Part shown: positions 1-6,740 of the stretch, piece after piece | How the letters are laid out: each line of letters opens with the position of its first letter | How positions within the stretch are numbered: the first letter of the stretch is position 1 | Source of the DNA: a bacterium | Lineage (GTDB): Bacteria; Electryoneota; Electryoneia; Electryoneales; Electryoneaceae | Direction of reading: 5' to 3' | Assembly (NCBI GenBank): GCA_028278125.1 | Contig: JANQEY010000124.1 | Span: forward strand, 1 to 11,397 | DNA: 11,397 nucleotides | Notes under the pieces: model-generated | Seen by the model: the letters and a program-made list of their open reading frames with translations, nothing else | What the model was told of the DNA's origin: nothing | The model's database searches: none | Translations under genes and position numbers: made by a program

Positions 1-606
1 AGGGTATGTATAATGTGTATCGCTGATTCGCCTTGGATTTGATTGAATCCGGAATTCAACGTTTGGTGGGCTGTTTATCACTGGGAATCCGGCGACGGCT
101 GGGGTAGGATCCTCTGCTCCATCATTATCAACAGCCTTCACCTGGAAGGCAAAAACATCAAAATCACTGCGAATGGGTACTGTAAATGTTGCCGTTTCGC
201 TACTGTCTATCGTCCAGCCTTCTTCAAACCAGGTCGTATCGTAAACAGAAATATTGATAGTGTCGGAGAAGGTAAACTCGAGCCCGGAATCAGGCGCTGC
301 AGTCACAGAATCAAGTCGCACAAAATCCAGTTTGCCCCATCGGTACATATAAAACTGGATACGTCCATCCTGGTCCTCTCCCCACCAGCTCATCACCTTG
401 CGGCTGATAGAAATATCCGGTAACGAACGATCTTCGACTTGTAATGTCAGGTAAGTTTCCGGCGGGATATTTCCCACTCTATCCTCTTCACCCGTTGAAC
501 CGTCGGCGTTAACGGGATCCTGGTTAGCACAACCGGAGATTAACAACAGGACTGTACAAGCAGTTAAGGTTAAAATTTCCGTTATATGTCGCAGAAGTCG
601 AATCAT
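1..606 (-). CDS. Secreted lipoprotein with fibronectin/Ig-like repeats (C-terminus outside window)
   Basis: Open frame of 202 codons from ATG at 606 to the window edge, without a stop. The N-terminus has basic residues (R3, R6), a hydrophobic stretch and a lipobox I23-S24-G25-C26, so the mature protein should start at Cys26 as a lipoprotein. A short acidic, Ser/Gly linker follows (27-45). A beta-sandwich-like domain spans about 47-175; it has the W-x-G-x-D-x-D-G-style motif common in fibronectin/Ig-like repeats of FCB bacteria (residues 74-81, WWGEDQDG) and ends with an AVDNDG motif (158-163). A second repeat seems to begin at PPNV (180-183). No enzyme motif is visible. It lies 78 bp downstream of the 927-residue secreted protein gene on the same strand, but a strong hairpin in between may uncouple them. 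No good Shine-Dalgarno precedes the ATG; the start is chosen because it gives a complete signal peptide. The function is unknown; a surface adhesive or structural role is only inference. Confidence 0.85.
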   Translation of the reverse strand, partial: MIRLLRHITEILTLTACTVLLLISGCANQDPVNADGSTGEEDRVGNIPPETYLTLQVEDRSLPDISISRKVMSWWGEDQDGRIQFYMYRWGKLDFVRLDSVTAAPDSGLEFTFSDTINISVYDTTWFEEGWTIDSSETATFTVPIRSDFDVFAFQVKAVDNDGAEDPTPAVAGFPVINSPPNVEFRIQSNPRRISDTHYTYP

Positions 607-642
607 CAAGTTTCTACTCTAGATATTTAACAAAGAATATAC

Positions 643-671
643 CGGAACAGGCATATAAAATGCCTGTTCCG
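643..671 (-). terminator. Perfect 12-bp hairpin, probable transcription terminator or attenuator
   Basis: CGGAACAGGCAT at 643-654 and ATGCCTGTTCCG at 660-671 are exact reverse complements around a 5-nt loop (ATAAA). The hairpin begins 13 nt past the TAA stop (685-687) of the 927-residue protein gene. On the minus strand it is followed by moderately T-rich sequence (TATATTCTTTGTT). There is no clean run of Ts, so a Rho-independent terminator is likely but not classical. It could instead act as an mRNA-stabilising 3' end or partly reduce transcription into the downstream lipoprotein gene. Confidence 0.7.
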
Positions 672-684
672 ATCTCTTTAACTC

Positions 685-3468
685 TTATTTCATAAATACC
701 AGTTTTTGTACCTGTGATTGTCCATCAGCTCTCAAACGCAGGAAATAAGTTCCGGATGCTACCGGGTTACTTCCATTATCGAGACCGTTCCAGTAAACAT
801 AATGGGTACCGGCTCTCATGGGTGCGTCCACCAGGTTACGGACCGCCTGGCCAAGTGCGTTAAACACTGTCAGGTGGACATGACCCTGGTTGGGAATGGA
901 GAAGCTGATATTCGTTGACGGGTTGAACGGGTTCGGGAATGCAGGTTCAAGCACAAATTCAATCGGCATTGAAACATGTTCACCTTCGCCAACTTTGACT
1001 TCGCTGACATCATAGACGTTGCGTGGTTCAACTTTCCAGCTTCCATAGCTGTAGTTAATAATTCCACGTACATATTCGATGGTGTCATCGACCTGGAGAC
1101 CATCGAACCAGGCTAGTAAGTCCTCTTCATACATAATGTCGTTATCAAGGAGGAATGTTTCACCCGAATCGTCAATGAAGCTACAATCATATTCGTTTAT
1201 CGAGGTAATTGTCAGGTTTGTGAATTCCACAAAAGTACTTTCGTAAGATTCGAGGTCCGCATTTACCTCAGCTGCAGTCACTGAATAGGTGGTCCACTCT
1301 TGCTGGTAACCTTCAATTTCACAGCTGACAACACCCATCAATTTAGTGTTTCCACCCCATCTGAATGGATTGTCCGGATCTGATTCCGTAACTGTCCCGG
1401 TTACCGAAACCAGGTTACCTGAATTAACAACCGCAACATCCGGCGGAATCGTAACACAAATACCGTTATAAGGATGTTCGTCACCCATCTGCATGAAGTG
1501 AGTATCGTAATATTCCAGCGCGTTAGGCTGTGTTGTGGTTATTACACCGGTCAATGTGACAATCACGCCATCATAAGGGCTGTTCCCTGCGGCATATGGA
1601 GTATACTGTACATCATAAATGGAGAGTTCATCCAGGCATGTATAACCCAGCATATCGTTTTCAGTGTCACCGGGATAGGTTGACACAGCTTCAAGGTCAT
1701 CCTCAGCTTCGATATAATACCAGACGTATGTTCCCTCATCCTGTCCAGGGATCGTGGCTTCCCAGGTAATTCCTTCTACATATGTCAGGGCATCGTCATT
1801 CCAATCCCCTTCTACACCCACTTTCCAGTGAAGTATGGCAGAAACTACCTGGCTGTTATCTGAAATACTGGCAGTAATTGTAACATCATCACCAGGTCCG
1901 GGGGTACTGGGTGATCTTACGACCGACATAATGTTTGGTGGTCCCTCACCATAAACAATATCAGATGGTCCCTGTGGCACAAGTTTATATACCCAGTCGT
2001 TGGCTTCCGGATCCAAAGTTCCGTAATGGTGATAGATCCATCCGGTAATTTCGGAGATTGTCGTTCCAAATGGAGGAAGCGGATATTCATCGGCATCGAG
2101 AGAATCAGAGTCATCGTCGACGGCGATTCCGTCAATGTCATCATCCAGGTTGTCATCGATCCGGAACATTTCGTACTGGAGCTCGTTGTCGGTTACAACA
2201 CTGTTTTCAACCTTGACAAACACGTTGCCCCATTGTTCAGCAGTCATGGGGTCACGTATTTCTGCAGTGGAGACTGTAGTAGGTATCGGCAGGGTGTTGC
2301 CTTCTGACTGTACTACAGCTGGGGCACCGATCCAGTGTTCGGTCATATTAGCAGGACCGGTAGTATACTCATCAACACCACCAACAAAAATTACTTCATC
2401 ACCGATGAATACATCAGGAAATTGCTCAGGAGTCCCATAATAGGCCAGCACACTGCTCCAGGGAGTGCTGTATTCTTCAGCGTTATCGAAATCAGTCATA
2501 ATAAATTTGACACCATCGCCAGCGTAGTAAAGTCCCGTGGGAGCAGTTGCTAATGCGTGAAGTTTTGCATATTGGGCAACACCGGTTGTGTCATCACCAC
2601 CGGCACCACGCCAGTCGAATTCGATTCCGTAACGAGTGAGGCTGGCATATGAATGGTCGTTTGTATACCAGTCGCCGTTACCATCCTGGCGGGCTACCAT
2701 GTCATAAGGACGCACCTGCTGCATCCATGCAAATGGAGTATACCAGCCTTCCTGTGTGTAGTCGACACTGATATCATAGGCAATTTCCGGGAGGATTTTA
2801 TATTCATCATGTGAGTACATCAAGGGGCCACGCACCCAGAAATATGGCATTCCAACAACCGGATTATGTACATATCCGTATGGAGGATCCATTGGATTAT
2901 CAACCTTGACTTCGAAGGTTTCAGATTCATCTATGATCAGCCATTCACCAAATTCGCCCGGAAGTTCTTCGCAGATAGCATTTTCCACTTTAATGAGCAC
3001 AGCTTCGTACTGTTCCGCAGTTTCAGCTCCACCGGCTATTTCTTCCATTCCAACGACAGTGTATTCACATGCTTCCGGCAGGTCGGTAGTCCAGTCGACT
3101 TCTTCCTCAATGATAGTAACAGGATCAGCTTCGTCTCCGATATACAGTTCTGTCAGACCCCAATATTCCTGTATTTCTCCGGTAACCTGGACCTGCATGC
3201 CGAAACCCAGCATTTCACCGGGATCGCCGTAGACATAAATACCATTCCAGGCTCCTGGGGCATCCGCTACGAACCACCGGTTTCCTTCACCGGAAATGGG
3301 TTCGAAGGTTACCCAGCCTTCAATGGTTACAGTTTCGCCTTCAAGCGGACTGACATCATCCACTCCAGGGTTTTCACAGTACTGGATGTCATAAATAGCG
3401 GTAATCTGCGCTGATGCAAAGCACACCGTCATTAAAAACACCAGTACAATTAGACCAACTTTACGCAT
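685..3468 (-). CDS. Secreted multi-domain protein with three OB-like modules, one Ig-like domain and a PNPF sorting tail
   Basis: 927 residues. A typical signal peptide (residues 1-20, K3 then a hydrophobic core, cleavage near ASA-Q) is followed by internal repeats. Half-module 'a' starts with IYDIQY (25-30) and recurs as IYDVQY (617-622), each followed by a V-T-[IL]-x-G strand, an NGI motif and a V-x-V-T-G strand; a degenerate copy lies at about 297-390 (FVGGVDEY). Half-module 'b' recurs at about 136-195, 396-455 and 728-780, with the pattern AEQYEAVLIKVEN / AEQWGNVFVKVEN / LESYESTFVEFTN followed by an [IF]-[ID]-D segment. An Ig-like domain occupies about 510-612. The last 85 residues form a FlgD-like / type IX sorting tail: PNPFNPST at 845-852, a GTHYVYWNG strand and a final KLVFMK. 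The a/b pairs resemble OB-fold domains found beside extracellular nucleases, but no nuclease or other catalytic domain is visible. A strong SD supports the start. It is probably exported to the cell surface or medium; its ligand is unknown. Confidence 0.93.
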   Translation of the reverse strand: MRKVGLIVLVFLMTVCFASAQITAIYDIQYCENPGVDDVSPLEGETVTIEGWVTFEPISGEGNRWFVADAPGAWNGIYVYGDPGEMLGFGMQVQVTGEIQEYWGLTELYIGDEADPVTIIEEEVDWTTDLPEACEYTVVGMEEIAGGAETAEQYEAVLIKVENAICEELPGEFGEWLIIDESETFEVKVDNPMDPPYGYVHNPVVGMPYFWVRGPLMYSHDEYKILPEIAYDISVDYTQEGWYTPFAWMQQVRPYDMVARQDGNGDWYTNDHSYASLTRYGIEFDWRGAGGDDTTGVAQYAKLHALATAPTGLYYAGDGVKFIMTDFDNAEEYSTPWSSVLAYYGTPEQFPDVFIGDEVIFVGGVDEYTTGPANMTEHWIGAPAVVQSEGNTLPIPTTVSTAEIRDPMTAEQWGNVFVKVENSVVTDNELQYEMFRIDDNLDDDIDGIAVDDDSDSLDADEYPLPPFGTTISEITGWIYHHYGTLDPEANDWVYKLVPQGPSDIVYGEGPPNIMSVVRSPSTPGPGDDVTITASISDNSQVVSAILHWKVGVEGDWNDDALTYVEGITWEATIPGQDEGTYVWYYIEAEDDLEAVSTYPGDTENDMLGYTCLDELSIYDVQYTPYAAGNSPYDGVIVTLTGVITTTQPNALEYYDTHFMQMGDEHPYNGICVTIPPDVAVVNSGNLVSVTGTVTESDPDNPFRWGGNTKLMGVVSCEIEGYQQEWTTYSVTAAEVNADLESYESTFVEFTNLTITSINEYDCSFIDDSGETFLLDNDIMYEEDLLAWFDGLQVDDTIEYVRGIINYSYGSWKVEPRNVYDVSEVKVGEGEHVSMPIEFVLEPAFPNPFNPSTNISFSIPNQGHVHLTVFNALGQAVRNLVDAPMRAGTHYVYWNGLDNGSNPVASGTYFLRLRADGQSQVQKLVFMK

Positions 3469-3478
3469 AATGTTATTT

Positions 3479-3484
3479 CCTCCC
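3479..3484 (-). promoter_or_regulatory. Strong ribosome binding site for the 927-residue protein gene
   Basis: Read on the minus strand this is GGGAGG, continuing into AA, with 10 nt between it and the ATG at 3468. It is the best Shine-Dalgarno match among the minus-strand genes and fixes this start. The 59-bp gap to the upstream gene also contains a weak inverted repeat (CTAAAC 3486-3491 / GTTTAG 3506-3511) with no T run, so a terminator there is not supported and read-through from the upstream gene is likely. Confidence 0.75.
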
Positions 3485-3527
3485 GCTAAACAAATAGTTT
3501 CCCAAGTTTAGGCTCCGATTAAAATGT

Positions 3528-5960
3528 TTACTTAATAACAAGGAATTTACCTGTTTTTACTTTTCCGTTATCAAGATTTTCCACAGTATAAATATATAAT
3601 CCGGTAGCTATTTCCTGGTCGTCCTCAGACAATAAATCCCAGGCATGTTCTCCACCGGCGAACACTCTTCTTTCTCCCGGGCTTGATCCCCTGGTGACAC
3701 GCTGGACATCCTCGCCTGTGTATGATGATGCAGTATGTACAAAACGGTCAATCTTTTCCCCGGCAAGGTTGAAGATAGTAATCTCGCATCTTGGCGGCAG
3801 GTGCCTGAACCAGATTAACCTGTCACGCGCTGTAGTTCCATCCCAGCTTGCTCTTCCTTTATAAGGATTAGGGTAAACACCAATCCGGTCGTCATCGGGT
3901 TCGGCGGGTGTTGTTCCTGGGAACGCATATGTTCGATTAGCGTTCAGGGGCGACTCGAAACTTGGCAGGTTGTTGTTCGGATCACCTCTGTCATAAGCGA
4001 CAACAGAATAATACAGCTCACGTGGCCAACCGTTCATTACCCCGTAGTTTGTCCATGAATAATGTACCCATGTGTCGTTTATCTCGATTGAGTCGATCTC
4101 GGGATGATCAGGATCATGTACTCTTATCGCTTCAAATCCAGTGTTATATCCTACCAGTTCCGAATATGAGGGATCCATGATATAGTCAATATCGAAGTCA
4201 GCGAGCAGTGTCCACTCACCTGCTATTCCTTCAGTTTTTGGGGCACCATAAATACGGTAGCCTTCAAAGTCTTTTTGTGCACTGACGGGATCAACAGCCG
4301 CTTCCGATAACTTGTTCCAATAGAGGGTTATTTCCTGGTCTCCCGGTACTACAACCAGTTGTGGTGGAGGTGGAGCTTCCGGGAGGATATAGCGGGTTAT
4401 TTTACCATCTCCGTCCTTGTCTTCACCCGCGTCAAGGATACCATTCCCGTTATTATCTTCGCCGTTGTACGCTATTTGTGCCCATTCAGCATTGCGGTAA
4501 AGATTGTCACGTCTCTCTTCAGAATCGGGACCGGAACCTTCCCATTGTCCACAGACAATCGCCATTGAGACATTAAACCGCTGCCCGGGTGCCAGTGGAG
4601 GAAAAGGCCCGCAGGTTAATAGAATCATCCAGGACTGTTCCATTCCGCTGTCATCGCCGGGAATATTGGCATAATTGCCATGGGTAAGCATCCGGTCATA
4701 ACGGGCTTCCTCATCCGGTGGCATTGGCCAGTCACCACTGAAATTTGAACCTCTCCATGTCCACTGGTTATAATAAACATCTATCTCTTCACCAAGTGGT
4801 TCAGTACCAAGAATTTTTACTCCCAGGTAACTTTGTGCCCACCCGGCGTCACCATCGAGATCATACTGCATTCCAAGGTTACGTTCCTGGTCAAAATTAT
4901 TCAGGTTATCGTACCAGTTCCACCTGCCACCGGGAGCGTTGTTGTTGTAATCAGTGGTGTAGTTCATGTTGCCCACAGACGAATCAACCCAGATACCGAA
5001 TACTGCATCTTCGATTACTTGTCCGTGCCAGATTGTATCTCCGGCAGAATAGTGGATTTCGAGGATATCACTTCCGAAGGGATATTCCACTGTGGTATCG
5101 GTCAGGGCAATTGTCCCACTTTCAGGGATATTGGTGACTGTATAATTGAGGATTGAAAACGCGTCCGCAAACGAATGGAACCATGCATAAGCTTCCTGGT
5201 ACACATGAACCCTAAGTGAATCATGGTTAGGAATGGCAATTCCGGTTCCGGGGACAATGCTGTTGGTGTCGGTATAGGCGCAAATCAGGTCTTGGTGACT
5301 GATGGCGTCGGGATCGAAAAACATTGCGTACTGTGCGTACGGATTACTCTCCGGATCACCCGAAGCATCGTAAATTGTACTTCTTGTAATAATTGAATCC
5401 CAGTTGGTTGTTCCGAACTGAATAATTCCATCTTCAATGGGTGCGTTCAGAGCTCCACCAAAGACAATAACACTGTCTGAATCCAGCCTGGAAAAATCAA
5501 ACCGGCGGTCAATTTTGTTTACGTGGTGAAAGACCTTGTTAAAATGAACCTGGTCGGTTGCTGAGGAGGTAAACTCCCAGCCGCCGTCATTATAATCAAA
5601 CACACCATCATAAATGCCAGTTGAAACATACTTGCGACCCTGTTTCATTCCACCGATCCAGATTCCGGCGTATGAAAAATGTTCAACCTGTTCCTGTTGC
5701 AGACTGGTACGGAGTTTATACCAGCAGGAGGGTTGGTCAGGGTTGTTATACCCCTGTCCCAGGATACCGAAGTTGGTTATTGTTAAACCTAAATTTCCAA
5801 CATTATGGAAATGCCAGTAATCGTCGCTGGCTGTATTGCGAGGCAGGTATCTGCCACTTGCACCTAATGCCGGATTGGCGATTAGCAGACCGCCGGCATA
5901 TATAAAAAAGAGGTAGATGGCAATAACCAGGCTAAGCCTGGTGCAGAGTCGTTTTTTCAT
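3528..5960 (-). CDS. Secreted protein with EF-hand-like calcium loop, fibronectin-like domain and PNPY tail
   Basis: 810 residues. The N-terminus has a basic region (K2, K3, R4, R8), then a hydrophobic core to about residue 28, with cleavage likely near ALGA-S (31-35). Residues 45-490 form a large region rich in Trp, Tyr, Asn and Asp that I cannot assign to a named fold. Residues 502-513 (DNNGNGILDAGE) fit an EF-hand/dockerin-type calcium loop, followed by a second, incomplete one (DKDGDG, 514-519). A fibronectin type III-like domain follows the PPPPQL segment at about 530-680 and contains the FEGYRIY motif (565-571) typical of secreted FCB proteins. The C-terminus is a FlgD-like tail starting at VYPNPY (695-700), with the C-terminal TGLYIYTV and GKFLVIK strands. 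The tail suggests type IX-like surface delivery. It is the first gene of the minus-strand group, 59 bp before the next. Only a weak AGAAG directly abuts the ATG, so initiation may be inefficient; the signal peptide supports this start. The exact function is unknown. Confidence 0.92.
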   Translation of the reverse strand: MKKRLCTRLSLVIAIYLFFIYAGGLLIANPALGASGRYLPRNTASDDYWHFHNVGNLGLTITNFGILGQGYNNPDQPSCWYKLRTSLQQEQVEHFSYAGIWIGGMKQGRKYVSTGIYDGVFDYNDGGWEFTSSATDQVHFNKVFHHVNKIDRRFDFSRLDSDSVIVFGGALNAPIEDGIIQFGTTNWDSIITRSTIYDASGDPESNPYAQYAMFFDPDAISHQDLICAYTDTNSIVPGTGIAIPNHDSLRVHVYQEAYAWFHSFADAFSILNYTVTNIPESGTIALTDTTVEYPFGSDILEIHYSAGDTIWHGQVIEDAVFGIWVDSSVGNMNYTTDYNNNAPGGRWNWYDNLNNFDQERNLGMQYDLDGDAGWAQSYLGVKILGTEPLGEEIDVYYNQWTWRGSNFSGDWPMPPDEEARYDRMLTHGNYANIPGDDSGMEQSWMILLTCGPFPPLAPGQRFNVSMAIVCGQWEGSGPDSEERRDNLYRNAEWAQIAYNGEDNNGNGILDAGEDKDGDGKITRYILPEAPPPPQLVVVPGDQEITLYWNKLSEAAVDPVSAQKDFEGYRIYGAPKTEGIAGEWTLLADFDIDYIMDPSYSELVGYNTGFEAIRVHDPDHPEIDSIEINDTWVHYSWTNYGVMNGWPRELYYSVVAYDRGDPNNNLPSFESPLNANRTYAFPGTTPAEPDDDRIGVYPNPYKGRASWDGTTARDRLIWFRHLPPRCEITIFNLAGEKIDRFVHTASSYTGEDVQRVTRGSSPGERRVFAGGEHAWDLLSEDDQEIATGLYIYTVENLDNGKVKTGKFLVIK

Positions 5961-5967
5961 CTTCTGG

Positions 5968-5977
5968 CAGTTAACTG
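5968..5977. repeat. Perfect 10-bp palindrome near the minus-strand start codon
   Basis: CAGTTAACTG is fully self-complementary and lies 7 nt upstream of the ATG at 5960, where the ribosome binding site would be expected. It could be a repressor site or affect translation, but a palindrome this short can arise by chance. Confidence 0.35.
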
Positions 5978-6227
5978 TTTTTGAACAAATCCTCTTCGGT
6001 TCTTCTTGCGTGAATAACAGGAGACACGAATTTCTGTTGTTATCATTAGAATAATGTTAAGAGCCAAGTCACCCGGAGAAAGTCTTTTGACACATCCTGA
6101 ACAACAGTGGAATAATAATTTGAACCGTATATGAGGCCAGATAAAAGTAACAAAAGAACAGACTAAAATAGTTAAAGACTTCGGAAACATGAAAGGCTTT
6201 TCTGTTCGTGGAAAAAATATATGAAAT

Positions 6228-6256
6228 TTTCAGCCTGATCTGTTCCGGGGCTGAAA
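6228..6256. repeat. Inverted repeat, 8-bp arms
   Basis: TTTCAGCC (6228-6235) pairs exactly with GGCTGAAA (6249-6256) around a 13-nt loop. No T run follows on either strand, so it is not a standard terminator. It lies about 270 nt upstream of the minus-strand group and 485 nt upstream of the plus-strand gene. It may be a protein-binding site or part of an untranslated RNA. Confidence 0.45.
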
Positions 6257-6327
6257 GATAAACAACTTATATCCTACATGTATATACCCAGATAAAATTT
6301 AACCTAAAGATTCATAGTTCCCGGGAA

Positions 6328-6347
6328 AGTCTTATCATATTGAGACT
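6328..6347. repeat. Short hairpin, 7-bp stem with one G-T pair
   Basis: AGTCTTA (6328-6334) can pair with TGAGACT (6341-6347) around the 6-nt loop TCATAT. The stem contains one T-G pair when read as RNA on the plus strand. Nothing nearby assigns it a role. Confidence 0.3.
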
Positions 6348-6384
6348 CCTGAAGAAGGTATAATCATTTAATTTATAGAGTTTA

Positions 6385-6432
6385 TGTCAGGAAAGTAAGG
6401 AGAGCCAATCTTGATGTAGTTTTACCCTGACA
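6385..6432. repeat. Inverted repeat TGTCAGG / CCTGACA
   Basis: TGTCAGG (6385-6391) and CCTGACA (6426-6432) are exact reverse complements 34 nt apart. The space between them contains a Shine-Dalgarno-like AAGGAG (6397-6402), 11 nt before an ATG that is immediately followed by TAG (6414-6419), so no peptide is encoded. The arms could be two half-sites for a regulator. Confidence 0.3.
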
Positions 6433-6511
6433 AGAGTCAAAAGCCATGAACTCCAAAAATTTTCGAGATGTTGTTGTAATTATTGGTTAGATGAACCTAG
6501 TTTAAGGGTAT

Positions 6512-6540
6512 CTGTCTATCATTGCGAAGTGCGATGACAG
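6512..6540. repeat. Hairpin 1 of the promoter-proximal palindrome cluster
   Basis: TCATTGC (6519-6525) pairs with GCGATGA (6531-6537), with one T-G pair, around the 5-nt loop GAAGT. Outside it CTG (6512-6514) and CAG (6538-6540) can extend the stem after a 4-nt bulge. It is the first of several inverted repeats crowded into about 110 bp before the plus-strand promoter. Confidence 0.45.
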
Positions 6541-6542
6541 GA

Positions 6543-6567
6543 CACAAATTGTGAGGGGAACACAATT
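6543..6567. repeat. Overlapping palindrome and hairpin of AATTGTG / CACAATT
   Basis: CACAA-A-TTGTG at 6543-6553 is a perfect interrupted palindrome. Its right half also forms a 7-bp hairpin, AATTGTG (6547-6553) with CACAATT (6561-6567), around the loop AGGGGAA. The two pairings share bases and exclude one another on a single strand. AATTGT occurs once more at 6601-6606, close to the -35 box. This could be a set of operator half-sites; the match to the left half of the E. coli lac operator is only superficial. Confidence 0.5.
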
Positions 6568-6583
6568 CCAATTTTGGTAGGAC

Positions 6584-6596
6584 GACATCAGATGTC
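6584..6596. repeat. Perfect palindrome GACATC-A-GATGTC upstream of the -35 box
   Basis: The two 6-bp arms are exact reverse complements around a single central A (6590). The half-site GACAT reappears at 6612-6616, overlapping the -35 hexamer of the promoter for the C25 gene. The arrangement, with a full site centred 20 bp before the -35 and a half-site on it, is what an operator or activator site would look like. No regulator gene is visible in the window. Confidence 0.5.
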
Positions 6597-6609
6597 TTGA
6601 AATTGTCTG

Positions 6610-6638
6610 TTGACATGGAACAGCAAGAACATTATAAG
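6610..6638 (+). promoter_or_regulatory. Sigma70-type promoter for the C25-like protein gene
   Basis: TTGACA at 6610-6615 (6/6 match to the -35 consensus) is followed by a 17-nt spacer and TATAAG at 6633-6638 (5/6 match to -10). Transcription would start near 6645, leaving an untranslated leader of about 95 nt before the ATG at 6741. The -35 box lies within a small inverted repeat, CTGTT (6607-6611) / AACAG (6619-6623). Some FCB bacteria use a different promoter consensus (TTTG and TAnnTTTG in Bacteroidota), so use in the native host is inferred. Confidence 0.65.
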
Positions 6639-6731
6639 TAACAATGTAGAATGCTTAGCCATAATTCCTCTATTATTCCTTATATATTGCATTAAGTTTT
6701 TATGGGTGCATGACGGACGATTCATTGAGCT

Positions 6732-6735
6732 GGAG
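6732..6735 (+). promoter_or_regulatory. Ribosome binding site for the C25-like protein gene
   Basis: GGAG followed by five As gives a 5-nt spacer to the ATG at 6741. It supports this ATG, which also begins a complete signal peptide. Confidence 0.65.
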
Positions 6736-6740
6736 AAAAA

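Larger units (their letters stand above)
5961..6740. other. 780-bp divergent intergenic region, AT-rich, with promoters and many inverted repeats
   Basis: The gap lies between the divergent start codons at 5960 (minus) and 6741 (plus). I find no convincing gene in it on either strand. It holds a clear plus-strand promoter (6610-6638), a cluster of inverted repeats just upstream of it (6512-6623), and further isolated ones at 5968-5977, 6228-6256, 6328-6347 and 6385-6432. For the minus-strand group the best promoter I can see is weak: TTGTTA (6153-6148), a 16-nt spacer, then TATACG (6131-6126), about 165 nt before the start codon. A plus-strand TTGACA (6087-6092) with AATAAT (6111-6116) is a second, remote candidate. 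The length is unusual for a simple divergent promoter and leaves room for regulatory sites or an unrecognised small RNA. Confidence 0.7.

Noticed and set aside
43..423. 126-codon plus-strand open frame at the left edge
   Set aside because: It is antisense to the lipoprotein gene, whose frame has a lipobox signal peptide and an Ig-like motif.
2866..3414. 182-codon plus-strand open frame, and other long frames opposite the secreted protein genes
   Set aside because: They lie entirely antisense to genes with clear signal peptides, domain repeats and sorting tails. Their translations show no domain, and their starts lack ribosome binding sites.
3486..3511. Inverted repeat CTAAAC / GTTTAG as a terminator after the 810-residue gene
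   Set aside because: The arms are only 6 bp and AT-rich, the loop is 14 nt and no T run follows.
5957..6190. 77-codon minus-strand frame overlapping the start of the 810-residue gene by ATGA
   Set aside because: The overlap looks like translational coupling, but the product is Cys- and basic-rich with no recognisable domain. It has no ribosome binding site, and it sits in the expected leader and promoter region.
6397..6419. AAGGAG followed 11 nt later by ATG-TAG, a start-stop element; a second ATG-TAG at 6644-6649
   Set aside because: Six-base ATGTAG strings are common by chance in AT-rich sequence, and only one has a Shine-Dalgarno-like motif. The first lies upstream of the predicted transcription start.
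6543..6570. Similarity of the minus strand (GGAATTGTG) to the left half of the E. coli lac operator
   Set aside because: Only one half matches, there is no LacI-family gene in view, and the inferred organism is distant from enterobacteria.
6651..6695. 14-codon frame in the leader of the C25 gene, a possible leader peptide
   Set aside because: No Shine-Dalgarno precedes it, and there is no run of regulatory codons or adjacent attenuator hairpin.
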